Shown: positions 1 to 11,800 of the stretch, in pieces | Numbering within the stretch: the stretch's first letter is position 1 | Layout: each line of letters starts with the position of its first letter | Assembly (NCBI GenBank): GCA_026874595.1 | Contig: CM049316.1 | Location: 10,906,839 to 10,970,838, forward strand | Origin: Sipunculus nudus | Taxonomy: Eukaryota > Annelida > Sipuncula > Golfingiida > Sipunculidae | Length of the DNA: 64,000 nt | Direction of reading: 5' to 3' | Position numbers and translations under genes: made by a program | Notes under the pieces: generated by a model | The model's input: the letters and a program-made list of their open reading frames with translations, nothing else | What the model was told of the DNA's origin: nothing | The model's database searches: none

Positions 1-1190
1 GAACGCAGGCTTCTGCCCAACAACCTCAGGATATGCATGAAGTCATACTGCTGCTTGATTTTGCAACTTATTTTTATCTTATTATCTGCCACTTACAGTT
101 AAACTCTCCTCCATTACATAAATCCTAAACATCATTACGTCCGTATACACTCATAACCTTGTCGAGACTGTGCTTGAGTAATCCTACAGTCCCTCTGAAG
201 CCTGCTTTCTATAGTGGCTCCTACGATGTCAGGAAACAATCATTTATGTGAAACACCCTTTTAAATTCCAACATGAAGCAAAACACTGGTATCAGTTAAT
301 AAATCATCATCTGTTGCATATATTAATGCAGAATTGTGCCACTATTCTGTAAAATAAAAGAAAGCAATGGTGTTTTGTACAACTGACAAGTGCGCTGCCT
401 GATTGCGACTTGCGCCACTAGGAGGCAGGGTCATAGCTGGCATAAATGGCTGCAGTGGGCGCCGGTGAACCGACCACGGCACGAAACACTCGTTTTTATC
501 TTTATGTCATAAATTTATGAAACAAAATTGCAGATATATATCCATATGATGATTATTTATCGATTGGTGTTACGTTTTGGGATCAGGTTTGAAGTTAAGT
601 GGGTATTTCGTGATGTTTCGTCACAGATACCCAAAACACAGTTGTTTTGGGTGTTTGGGGGGACCGCTATCTGCAAAGGTATAAAAGACAGTAATGCTAC
701 AGTTAATAATAATAATAGATGTGTGATCAGTAGTCATGTCATTCAGATTTCATTTAAGTTTTCACATGAACCTGGCACAGTGGCAGTGTCAGGCTGTAAT
801 GGTAATAAGCTGACAAGATTTTCACAGTTCATGAAGTCAATACGGGCCAGTATTTTAAAGATATAATTTTTTTATAATGACAGCCCACAACTTAATTGTC
901 TAAATCACACAAACCGAACTTGCTCTGTAAAAGACATCAGTTATACAGTGAAAATACTCTGTCACCTTCTGTCTGTTCAAACGACATCGTCGGATCTCTT
1001 CTGTGCCCTTCACCTTCCTGAGATGCCTGCTTTTTTCATACTTTGCGGTAATGACTAATGACCGGGTAATACCATCAACGATGTGTCTTTTATTCCAAAT
1101 TAAAATAAAATCCACCATGTAAATATTTGTAACATGATTACCAACGTTACAGTACAATATAGTTGTAAAATAGTAATAATTATAATACTA
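1..1190. other. no supported gene; upstream flank
   Basis: AT-rich sequence with only short unrecognisable open frames. The stretch around 395-490 is somewhat richer in G+C and could be the edge of an exon or promoter of a neighbouring gene. I see no splice-bounded coding segment that supports this. Confidence 0.4.
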
Positions 1191-1203
1191 GTGTGATATT
1201 ACT

Positions 1204-1304
1204 AGTAATGATGATGATAATAATAATAATAATAAATAATAATAATAATAACAATGATAACAAAAACAATGATTATAATAATAATAATAATAACAAAAAC
1301 AATG

Positions 1305-1339
<35 letters not shown>

Positions 1340-1346
1340 GCCAAAA
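1204..1346. repeat. (TAA)n / AAT-type microsatellite
   Basis: Imperfect trinucleotide tract of TAA/AAC units followed by poly-A. The long poly-Asn, poly-Ile and poly-Tyr open frames on both strands here are a by-product of the repeat and not genes. Confidence 0.95.
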
Positions 1347-1399
1347 AAAAAAAAACAACAGTAACAATAGCACTGCAGTGGCAATAAGAACAGGAGTTA

Positions 1400-3840
1400 C
1401 ATTCCATAAAATACACAATTTTTTTTTTTTAATTATATCCATTTACTGTATATAATAATTATATGATTGCATATTAAACATTATCGATGAATTTTATTCT
1501 TTAAAGCATGTTTTATATCTATATGATGTACCTTTACATTCTCATTACACAGCAAATGTATTATTTGAAAATAAAGGCATACTTAGTTAACGAATTCTAT
1601 AATTATTCTATCATAGGCTACGGAATATATCCAAATGTGGGGGAGCAAAATGTTCGAGAATATAAAATAGAATTCCGTACCAATGAAGACATTTCTCTGG
1701 TATGATGGATGAACAATACTCAAATATATAGAAACGTAATAAAAACGTCCATTTTCTACATTTCATGTTATAAACAGTTACATTTTGCTAAAATTTAGGA
1801 AGATGAAAGCTGATAATGTAAAAAAAAAAATATTTATTTGTTTATTTATTAAGATGATTTTTATCGTGAAAATCCACACTTGTTGCCTGATAGGAAATAT
1901 ATATTAGTTGCAAATTTTGTTAAAAAAATACAATTGCGTGTAATAGATTGTAATTACTGCTATGCAGACACGGTCTAAAAGGAAGTATAGGCCTACATGT
2001 AAACATTATGGATATATACAGATTCTGTTTTGAATGAAGTATCTGCAAGTACTCATGCATGAAAAACACATAACATAACATATGGGAATTGAGAGAAGAC
2101 ATTACATGACAGTATCGAATTCATCAGTTTAGTTTGAGTAAAAATTTAAGTGTTTCACCTTCGGACTAAGAAAAGGAATATTTAGAGCGATCAAAAATTA
2201 ATGATAATACAAAATTGAATGTGTAGCCATTTAAATGTTTTTCTTTATGATAGGCCTATTTACATATTTGTTTGTTACATTTGTTGAGTGGCTTGATTTT
2301 TCTATAAACTTAATTTGAATGGGGACAGCGGGATATATTTCTCTAACGGAATTAAATGTACTGACATATTATACCCATAATATGGGTTCACGTATAGTAC
2401 CCGTAGTATATATATAGTTCACGCAGTTCACGTATAGTACCTGATAGATGGCGATAGAAAAGCCCTTCCGCAAAAAAGGTAAATTCTCATGATTTCTTAG
2501 AAAATATGGGAATGGCCCTCTTTAGGACACATATAGATTTGACATAATTCCAATTAAGACAGTCCATGACAAAAAAAAATACAGGCAACTTGAGGGCTGG
2601 TCATGTATACATATTGAAGTATTTCGTGACAAAAGTCGATTGGTGCCACTCCAAGTAATTATAATATAAATTTGATTCAACAACATGGCCCATTGCAAAT
2701 GAATGTATGCTTCATGCAGTGTTCAACTGAGAAATAACCACTGTTTTTCATGCATATTCCGAATGGTCAATCAGCATTTATTTCTTCCTAATTACAACGT
2801 TTTAGCAGTAATTGTCTTTAGTTCATTAACAGGTTTAATAACATGCAAGCAGAGTCAGTCTGAAATCACATGAAATCTATACAAAAGCCCCCCCCCCCTT
2901 CAATTGAGCTGAAATATATCTCATTTCTTTTCCCAGTTATTCGTATAATTATTTTTCAATTTGTAGATTATTTTTTTATTACCTATGAATTAAAGTTATA
3001 TATCCATATTTTGTTACTTTCTAATTCATAAGCTGCGGATATTAATGAACATGCAGCTCAGTGATTCAGATAGCATTTAATTTCTATACTGAGGGCGGGA
3101 GTCTTTCCATTATTACACTCTACATATACTGGGTCATAACACGGAGGAACCATTGCAATTGTTTGCCTGCAGAGCCCAATTTTTGGTTTTGGTCGACCAT
3201 GAAAAATCTCTCGTACGGCTCCTCTGCAAATACACGAACTCGTGTTCTGTGCTGTGTTGAGTCCGGTGCGCTGCCTAGACCACAGAAGCCGGCAAAGTTT
3301 AAGATGCGACTTAACATATCAATTATTTAGCAGGAGGATTACATTTATATGATGATATTTTGCAAGTAAAAAAACGTAGATGTGCCTTTCATGCATCATA
3401 CAGACAATAACATGTTACAATTGACTGAATGTTAGGTCTTTCCAGTTATATTTAATATCCAAATGTTGAAAAAATAAAAAATATAGCCAGCCGCACCTGA
3501 ACCCCCCCCCCCCACTTTCAAGTTTGACTCAGAGAATAGAAGTTATGGAACAGAAAATCTTCATATTTTTTTGGAAAAAGATGCCTCAAATTTTCCTTTT
3601 GACATTGCATATTTAAAAATTTTCTAATACGGGAGGGGGTCTCCCCCTGCAAAACCCTCCCCATGTACCTGTAATTATCATGACAAAAATAACATGGCTC
3701 TAGATTCTATTCATATAGGTGAAATAAAAAAAATAAATTTTTCATAGGGTGAAAATATATTGCGTTATAATAATAATAACAATAATATATTTTATATTAA
3801 ATATTATTTATATCTTAATACCATCAACCGCTAACCAAGT
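1400..3840. other. no gene seen
   Basis: AT-rich intergenic sequence with no recognisable coding exon. It contains short poly-C tracts near 2889 and 3502 and two exact TAGGCCTA 8-mers, at 1988 and 2251. Confidence 0.5.
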
Positions 3841-3909
3841 ATACAGGGGCGTAGCCACAATTGAGGGGGGGGGGGGGGATTTGGCAAAGGCAATTGAACC
3901 ATATATAAA

Positions 3910-3966
<57 letters not shown>

Positions 3967-4400
3967 GGCAATTTAAGTCGCTTTATATTAATATTTATAT
4001 CTTAATACCATACATCAACTGCTTACCCAATACAAGGGCGTAGTCATGATTGAGCGAGGGGTATTTAACATCTCAAATGTTGTAATTCCAATTAGCAATA
4101 TCAGTTGTACAAGATGAATAAAAAAATAGGCCTATATATAATATTTGCACGATCAAAACTAATGAAATGTAGAACTATCAATAAAAAATACATTGATTAC
4201 TGCATGTGCATGCAATGCTTTGTATTAAACTATATATAAAGTCTCAGATCTGCGGATATCAACGACAGGCATTTTATGATTGTGTTTCAGAAATTATAAT
4301 CATTATTAGACACTATATATAAGTGAAATTCCGGGAGGACGGGCTGTGAGGGGAGCGTGGCTACACCCCCCCCCCCCCCCCCCCCCCCCCCGGCTACGTC
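3841..4400. repeat. degenerate copies of a GGGGCGTAGCC-type dispersed repeat
   Basis: A similar segment occurs at 3841 (TACAGGGGCGTAGCCAC) and 4028 (TACAAGGGCGTAGTCAT), each preceded by a shared ATATTTATATCTTAATACC-like stretch. A related inverted-looking end is at about 4350-4400 (GCGTGGCTACACC, poly-C, GGCTACGTCC). The pattern suggests a small mobile element with poly-G/C. Its class is not determined. Confidence 0.5.
3917..3962. repeat. (TA)n microsatellite
   Basis: Uninterrupted TA dinucleotide tract. Confidence 0.95.
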
Positions 4401-4688
4401 CTGCAAAATAAGGGCTCCCTTTTCTTGAATTTTCTGCATCCGCCACTGCAAATGTTCATGTTTAAAAGAGTTATTTAATTGAAAAGATTACCTTTTTTTA
4501 AATTAATTTGCTGATATTTAACTTAGGGATTTAATACAATTAAATGTACCAGAGAAGAAAAAAGCAGAGACCAACCAAAACTATCGAGAAAAAAATCTTT
4601 CAACATACATTTAGTCCTTCAATTGAACATCCTTTCAATTCTTCTAAAACAAAAAAAAAAAATCCGTTATATATGAAAAAAGGTATAT

Positions 4689-4705
4689 TTTACTCTCTCT
4701 CTCTC

Positions 4706-4766
<61 letters not shown>
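4689..4766. repeat. (CT)n followed by (TA)n microsatellite
   Basis: A short CT tract runs directly into a long pure TA tract. Confidence 0.95.
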
Positions 4767-4773
<7 letters not shown>

Positions 4774-4799
4774 ATTTAAAGAAAATTAAGGAATATTTT

Positions 4800-6428
4800 C
4801 AAGTTTTGTAAATATATTTATAACTCTCCCTATCTAGACATTTATATAACTATAAATAACCATAACTATATAAGCCTTGCAGTACTTAAATATGAAAACA
4901 GGTATAACAATTCAACAAAAATCTTTATTAAATTTGTGCATATCGACCACCCTCGCGATGTAGGCCCATAAGCAACCCAATATAACCTCGTTTCGAAGAA
5001 ATAGACGGTCATTGATTATATAACCACGCTCGTATATTCGAAAAATGGAATTTTTATTGCATATATTTTTGTTGCCAAAATCTTAAAATGAATATAAATA
5101 GTGGGACTACTGCAAGTATATATATACATGAAATAAGATGACACGTACAGTTTAGTTCCCAGACCTTACTGTTTTTATAAATAAAACATGACATGTAAGT
5201 ATGGCCCTTGTTTTTGTTTGCTTATATGTAATACCAGCGATATTCATCAGCATTAATCAAATAATGTACATTTTTTTAAACAGATCAATTATTTTGAAAC
5301 CTTATTTGTCTTCCATATAAGAGGCGCTCCGTGTCGGCCTCTATATCGGCATGCAAGCTTACAATATTTCATTTCGTATTCAAAATCTTAGGCCTATATT
5401 TATTCGGAAATATATCGATAGTATGAACAAATCACGTTAAATATGTATTTAAATTCCAAAGCACTAACAGTTTAAAAAAAAACAGATGGAATGTATGTTT
5501 CTTAAAGTGAAACAGTTTCTTAAGGCTTGATGGAATGCAGAAGCTTTTTTTTATAATGCATCCAATATTAATAGAAAATACTAAAAAATAATAAAAAAAA
5601 GTAAATCCATCATTACAAATGAGAAATGTGGTATGTGTTCTCCTTAACCATATATGAGAGAATATTTTCGAAAAAGGAATGTATCGAATAATTTTTCTGA
5701 ATTATTTATTTATTTATTAAAGTAAATTGCAAATATATTTCAAAATGATCTATGTATGTCTCATATAACATTAATATAACATATTTCTTAAGTTTAAATT
5801 GTTTATTTTATTTCCTAATACGTATTTTTTAAAAACAGTCTTTTCCGAAATTATATCGATTTTAAATTTGTTAATCGAATTAAACCTCCAAAACAGCAAA
5901 TTCATTTATAAAAGACACGTACATTATAGTACATTGCAAAACATGATGATCATATACGTCATTTCGCGAGGAAACGCGAGAGCAGAAGCCCACCGAGAGG
6001 AAGAAAGGGGTTAAATCGAGGTGAAATTTGAGGAAAACAGCGACATAGCGTGACCATCTGATCACTTTTTCAAGTCCCATTAGGGAAAAAGCACCAGTTA
6101 CATTTGCTTCCTTTAAACCAGCTCCGCTTAGGTGTGTAAATGCTTCTTTGTAACGTGTGATCGTATCATCGCTCACCAAGAGCCAAGCATGTTGGGAGTG
6201 GACGTGAGCAGTGTCAGTGCTATCACTCAGTGATACCGGGTTATCCATAAAATACGTCCAGATATAGATGCCATTCCGAATGATTTAATTGTGGAAAAGT
6301 GTCTGAAATGCATGAATAGATTAACGGTGTATGTTGTTTAAGAGCAATTGTGTTGTCAACTTGATTCTAGGATCTGCTAAATGTTTCATGTGTGCATAAA
6401 AGCCATGGCATAAGGCTTGTCAATGTTT

Positions 6429-6459
<31 letters not shown>

Positions 6460-7370
6460 GTTATGAAGGGCTTAGGGTTCATGCCTTCTTGATTTAATAT
6501 GATTTTTGACATTCCTGTCTGCATAAAAAATCCATTGTGTCACCAGTGAGACCGAGAGCAGTGCAGAGTCCCTCAAATCTTATTTTGTTACATTTTGTTG
6601 AAATACAGCACACCCACCTGGCATCCTGTGTACCTAACCAATAAATAAAATGATAATTGAACATGAAAATATTTGTCCTTATTCTAAGAAAAGAGGTTTG
6701 AGGTAAAGTTTTGCATGACCTGCTGTCGGAGGGGGCAGTTCCTTTTCCGTCAGTGTGGTGAATATGAGTTTGTTATAATGCTCTTCTGACTGTTAAAAGA
6801 TAGAAAATTAAAGTAATTAAACAAAGAGGACTCCTGTTTTTTCCATCTATTATCACTGGAAAGCAGAAAAATAACTCTTGAGACATTGGGTGGAGGCCAT
6901 TTTGCATACTGGTACTGCCTGTCAAGTTTGCATGAAGGTTCCTGACTGTTTATTACATATAACCTTTCCAAAGCAGATGCTTGATGGCTCGTTTGAATGA
7001 GAAAATATTATAGATGTAGCTCAAATGATTTTATCAAAATGCAGTATCAGGGTTTAAATGTCCACCTGGTCTTGGTTGTCACCCTTTCTTTTTGATTGAA
7101 CCTATTCAAGTATCGTCCAGTTATATTTTTTCCTCTGGTCAATCAAACATTAATTCAAGAATGTTGTTACCAGGGCTCCCATTAAGTAGCTCATGCTGGG
7201 ATGTTCAGTTTGTTATGAATATTGAGGGTTGAGATTGCTCTTTTTATGATCCATTTTATGACAAAATTCCTCAAATTGCAAAATGTTGGTAATTAATTGA
7301 ATTTAATGAATGATTAAACCACACACTTGCCAGTGTTCTCATTTTCTGTGTACTAAGTTGGCTTCATTTA
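4800..7370. other. no coding gene; possible 5' flank of the NCOA5-like gene
   Basis: No coding exon is recognisable. The segment 5955-6260 is richer in G+C and CpG than its surroundings and could hold the promoter or a non-coding first exon of the downstream gene. I could not fix a transcription start or a convincing donor. A 21-base poly-G tract lies at about 6441-6461. Confidence 0.35.
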
Positions 7371-7373
7371 GAG

Positions 7374-8260
7374 TTATTATTATCCCCTAACAACAAAGTT
7401 AGGAAAGGGATATAGTAACGCCTCCATTCGTGCATCCATCCATCTGTCTGTACGGCATCGGCTTGTGGATCGATTTCAAGCCAAATTGTTTGACCAAAAT
7501 CTTTCATCTTGCACAAATGGCTCACCCACCCTATCATTTTTGAGGTCACTGGGTCAAAGGTCCAACTTCAGAAACCACTTCTTGAAAAAGTTTGTTTACT
7601 TATTTTAAGCCAAACTGTTTGACTTAAACCTTCCATCTTGCAAATATGGCTCACCCACCCATGGATGAAGAACCCTATCGTTTTTGAGGTCAGGGGTCAA
7701 AGGTAATGGCCTTAGGGCCCACTTCTGGAATAAGCTGGGGGACCCATTTAAAGCCTACCAATGGGTGAAGAATCCTATCGATTTTGAGTTCACAGGGTCA
7801 AAGGTCATGGCCACAGGGCCCACTTCTTGCAAAAGCTTGTGCACCCATTTAAAGCCAAACAGTGTGACTTAAACCTTTCATCTTGCATATATGGCTCACC
7901 CATCTATGGATGAAGAACCCTATCAGTTTTTAGGCCACATGATCAAAGGTCACAGCCACAGGGCCCATTTCATGAAAAGGATGTGAACCCATTTATAGCC
8001 AAAACGTTTTACCAAAACCTTTCATCTTGCATATATTGCTCACTCGCCCATGGATGAAGAACCCTATCAATTTTCGGGTCAAAGGTCAGCATCAGGGCCC
8101 ACTTCTGGAAAAAGCTTGTGGACCCATTTTAGGCAAAACTGTTTGACCAACACCTGAAATCTCACTTATATGGTTCACCCACCCATGGATGAAGAACCCT
8201 ATTTAGTTTTAGGTCACAGGACCAAATGTCAAGGCCAGAGAGCTGCCCCCCTCATTTTCA
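7374..8260 (+). repeat. dispersed repeat with hairpin-like start and tandem ~130-bp units
   Basis: It begins with TTATCCCCTAAC, a 6-base loop, then GTTAGG, an inverted repeat like the 5' ends of the Helentron-like elements further on. It continues with five or six diverged copies of a unit containing CTCACCCACCCATGGATGAA and GGTCAAAGGTCA. No matching 3' end was found, so this copy is probably truncated. Confidence 0.55.
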
Positions 8261-8751
8261 CACTGTGTAGTAAACCCATTCTATTTATGCCCTGTGCTCT
8301 GCATTGCAGTACCCTAGTTTTAGTTGTTCTGTCAGTGTCAAGAGCACATGATCATTGTCTATCATCTCTTCATGAATGGTCTGTCAAATTATGATCGAAC
8401 TTCTGATGAATGAAAACCCAGCTTATATGTAATTTATATCCAAAGCTGACTGCTTGCAGGAGTAAACATTCATGTTACTGTTGAATGTGAACAGATGAAA
8501 GCTTAACTGTTATTAACTCGGGGGAAAAAAATTTGACCATATTTTGTTGTTAATGGTATTCTTGAGTTAACAAATTTGATTTGATTTTTTTTTATCATAG
8601 AATTGATGATTTTGACAGGTTATAGTGCTGAATTAACTAATCATATTTTCTGAGTATGCTTGTGAATAAGTTTTAACTAAGTTCGTTCCCCAAATTGAAG
8701 AAGTGATTGTTAAAATTACCTGAGTTAATAAATTTTTTTGTTTATTTGCAG

Positions 8752-8807
8752 GAATACCCCAGGTATAACCTTGGTGCGAGGTGGGTGAGGTGCATATATT
8801 TGTATCA
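8752..8807 (+). other. 5'UTR part of NCOA5-like exon 1
   Basis: A good 3' splice site (TTTATTTGCAG, ending 8751) precedes this segment, so at least one upstream non-coding exon is expected. A TAA in frame with the ATG lies at 8766-8768, making the ATG at 8808 the first possible start in this exon. Confidence 0.5.
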
Positions 8808-8856
8808 ATGAGCTCCATGTCTTTGAAAGAAGAGTGTGAGAATAAAAAGAAAGCAG
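8808..8856 (+). CDS. NCOA5: NCOA5-like coding exon 1
   Basis: It encodes 16 residues starting MSSMSLKEECENKKKA plus the first base of a split codon. It ends at a GCAG|GTATGA donor. The leftover single base exactly fits exon 2, which needs one base to complete its first codon (Ala). The initiation context is weak and a second ATG follows at 8817. The exon is too short for a homology match, so it rests on the splice sites, the phase and the upstream in-frame stop. Confidence 0.6.
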
Positions 8857-11800
8857 GTATGACTTAAAAAGTGGAGATTTTATAAATGAATGTGTGAATA
8901 TAATTATATTCAGGAATTTGCTCAGGCTGTTTTAGTATTTCAGTCAGGATGAATTCCTTGGGATAACAAATGTGCAGTAAATCTTTTTTGAATGACTGGA
9001 GATAAAATGAACTGAAAAAACTTGCATTCTTCATGATCAGTGTGAGCTTTTGCTGAGATGTGTCATTAGTTTAAACATGTGCCTGGTGCCTTGTGTTTGT
9101 CTGTTAGAAGATTCCCTGTTATGCATGTCCATCCATCCCTTGCTTTCAGTGGCATGGCCACAACAACAACTGACCAGGGCTCTGATGAATTTTCACAAAG
9201 CTCACTGTAACTATCTACCCACCTGGTTGGAGTTCAATTCTAGGCAAAATCCACACCTACTTAGTGAGGTCAGATGTCACAACATATAATGGGCATTTTA
9301 TGCACTCTTTGCAGTGCTCTGGTTCACACATGGTATGTGACTTTATAATTTAGAAACTAGCTTAATTAGTTTTGGGGTGTTATATTCATGGGTGACTTTT
9401 TTCCAATAAATTAAAAAACCTACAATCATTCAGTTGATTAAAAAAATTTTAATAAGCCCGCCAGTCAGCCATGGTGTGGGCCCACATTATACAGTTCAGT
9501 TTTTGCAGTGACCCATTGGTAAGGCTAAATAGAAGGTAAAGTCATAAATATGGTACAACATGTTTATTTAAAACAAAGCTAAATAAATCTTATTTTGTGA
9601 AAAAGATATCTAGTTGTACCTGGGGTAGTGGTGGGAGTCGGTTTCTTTTTCATAATCAGTCATCTGATTGAGCAAACCAATTGATGATCGATTATTAATA
9701 GGTTCAGACAAATATAAAGAAATATGGAATTATATGGTAAACTGTTCTTTATTTAACCCAGCCCACGTCTTAGTAATTCTACCTTAAGACAATGAGTCCT
9801 TGCCTTTTTTATTTTCCTATTAATACTAAGCTTTGCTATTCATAGTATCATTTTAAATTAATTATAATAATCAAGAATTAAACCACAATTTATTAAGTTC
9901 TCCGTTCTCACATCTACAGTGTCATGCTAAGTTACATACGGAAGTTATTTGGGAACACAGACTCATATGAAGTGCAAAATAATGTAAAAAAATGAATCAA
10001 TATTTGCCTCTAACATAAAGGCATTCTAGAAAAAATAACCAAGTCATGATTATGATGTAATCGATAGTTGCCTTTGGTAATTGAGCGCTTGAAAGTGGCA
10101 GCAAACCGACTGACTTTCAATAAAACTTGATGATCGGCCCATCACTAACCTGGGGTTGAGTAAATCTTAAAGATTTTAACAGTGACAGATTATATATGCA
10201 CTTAAACTGGTATACATAGACTCATATTATTATGCCAAAAGGTCATTTGTACTGCTTGTGTTGATTAAAAATGTCAGAATAACAATAAGTAAAGTCTCTA
10301 GAAAACACCAGAAACTACTCTGGAATTATTAATCCACATGTTTTAACCTCACAAATAGTGTTCTATATCAAAACCGAAAAATGTAAGACCAACAAAATTG
10401 TCTGAATCCACAGTAAACAGTTCAGCTGGTGTATTTTGAAAATTTATACCAATTTTTTATGAGAGCCTAAAATATAGGAACAGATTTTTTTTTATCAATG
10501 CAGTCCGCCACTGTCACTCAGACAAGTTCTCATTTCAGACTCGTAACTGTATCCGACTATCCGCAGAAACAAAGCGGAGGGGTCATGAAATTATAACTTC
10601 ACAAATAGGAAGGCAACCATTGTAGAGGCTTGGCCAGATCTTCATAGACGCCACAGAATATTCTAACTATAGGGTATCTGTGCCAGAATTGTAAAATTAT
10701 TTTAAAGTCCTTTGTAACTGATATTTTCCAGATAAATTGTATGGTATATTATCAATAGTATGGTGATGGTAACAAACTGAGAAATATTATCATGGAGGCC
10801 ACTTTTAACCTTTAGAATGATATATACTTAAAATTATATTAATTATTCAAACCTACCTAACATATTGCATCTACTGGGAAAAGAGTGCAATAGAACCTTG
10901 ACTTTTTGAATATCTTTTCTTTTCGAAGAAAAAAAAGTTTTCTGAAATTTAAAATGGATTGAAATGTTACCTCTTGAAGCCAAAAAGGACCAAAATAATG
11001 ATAAATATGTCAGTAGTTTTATCGGTCAAAACACTTTTGCAGATACTTTGTTTTCACAAGGATTCTACTGTCGCCGAATTCAATTCAGAAGAACTCCCCT
11101 GGGACCCTTGGACGGATCTTTCAGAAACCTTGCATAGCTATTCACTCACCTATGAAGTTGTGCATTTCAAAGACTGGTGGCGCCAAAAGTTCTGCAATCC
11201 TTTTTGTGTAGTATGAATCTGGGTGTCTTAGTGATAACAGCCGATATCTCAGAAGTGGTCTAATGTATTGAGCTGAAATGTTGCATTTTCATCAATCATG
11301 GATCTCTACATCTTGTACTTAAGACTGGTGGCGCCACCTACAGTGATTATTTGTGTGCCATCCATCAATGCATAATCCATCTATTGGTCCAAGTTGTATT
11401 GGGCTGAAATTGTACCTGTTCATAGATCTAGGATACCGCCATCTTTAACTCAAGACTGGTGGCATCATCTGCAATATTGTCGCATGGAGTCCATCCGTAT
11501 TTTTGCTTTTGATGAAAATTCCTCATATCTCAATGTGTTGGTCTGAAATTTGGCATGTCCATCCACCTCTGAGAGTTTTTCACAGAGCAAACAGGTGGCA
11601 GCACCCACCTTCCAATTTACGTAGAATACATGATGCCCTTTCCTCAAGAGGGGTTTGCTGTATTGACCAGAAATTGTGCATGTCCATAGATAAATGATAC
11701 CTCTATTTCATATTAAAGACTGATGGCACCATCTGCAATGATTTTTGCATGGTGTCAATCTGTCCATTTTCTTTGGTTAAAATTTGCTCATGTCTCAGTA

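Noticed and set aside
1188-1442. Poly-Asn/Ile/Tyr proteins
   Set aside because: Translations of a trinucleotide microsatellite.
5880-6248. 122-codon open frame on the minus strand in a G+C-richer segment
   Set aside because: No recognisable domain and no convincing splice sites on that strand. The composition fits a promoter or UTR as well as a coding exon.
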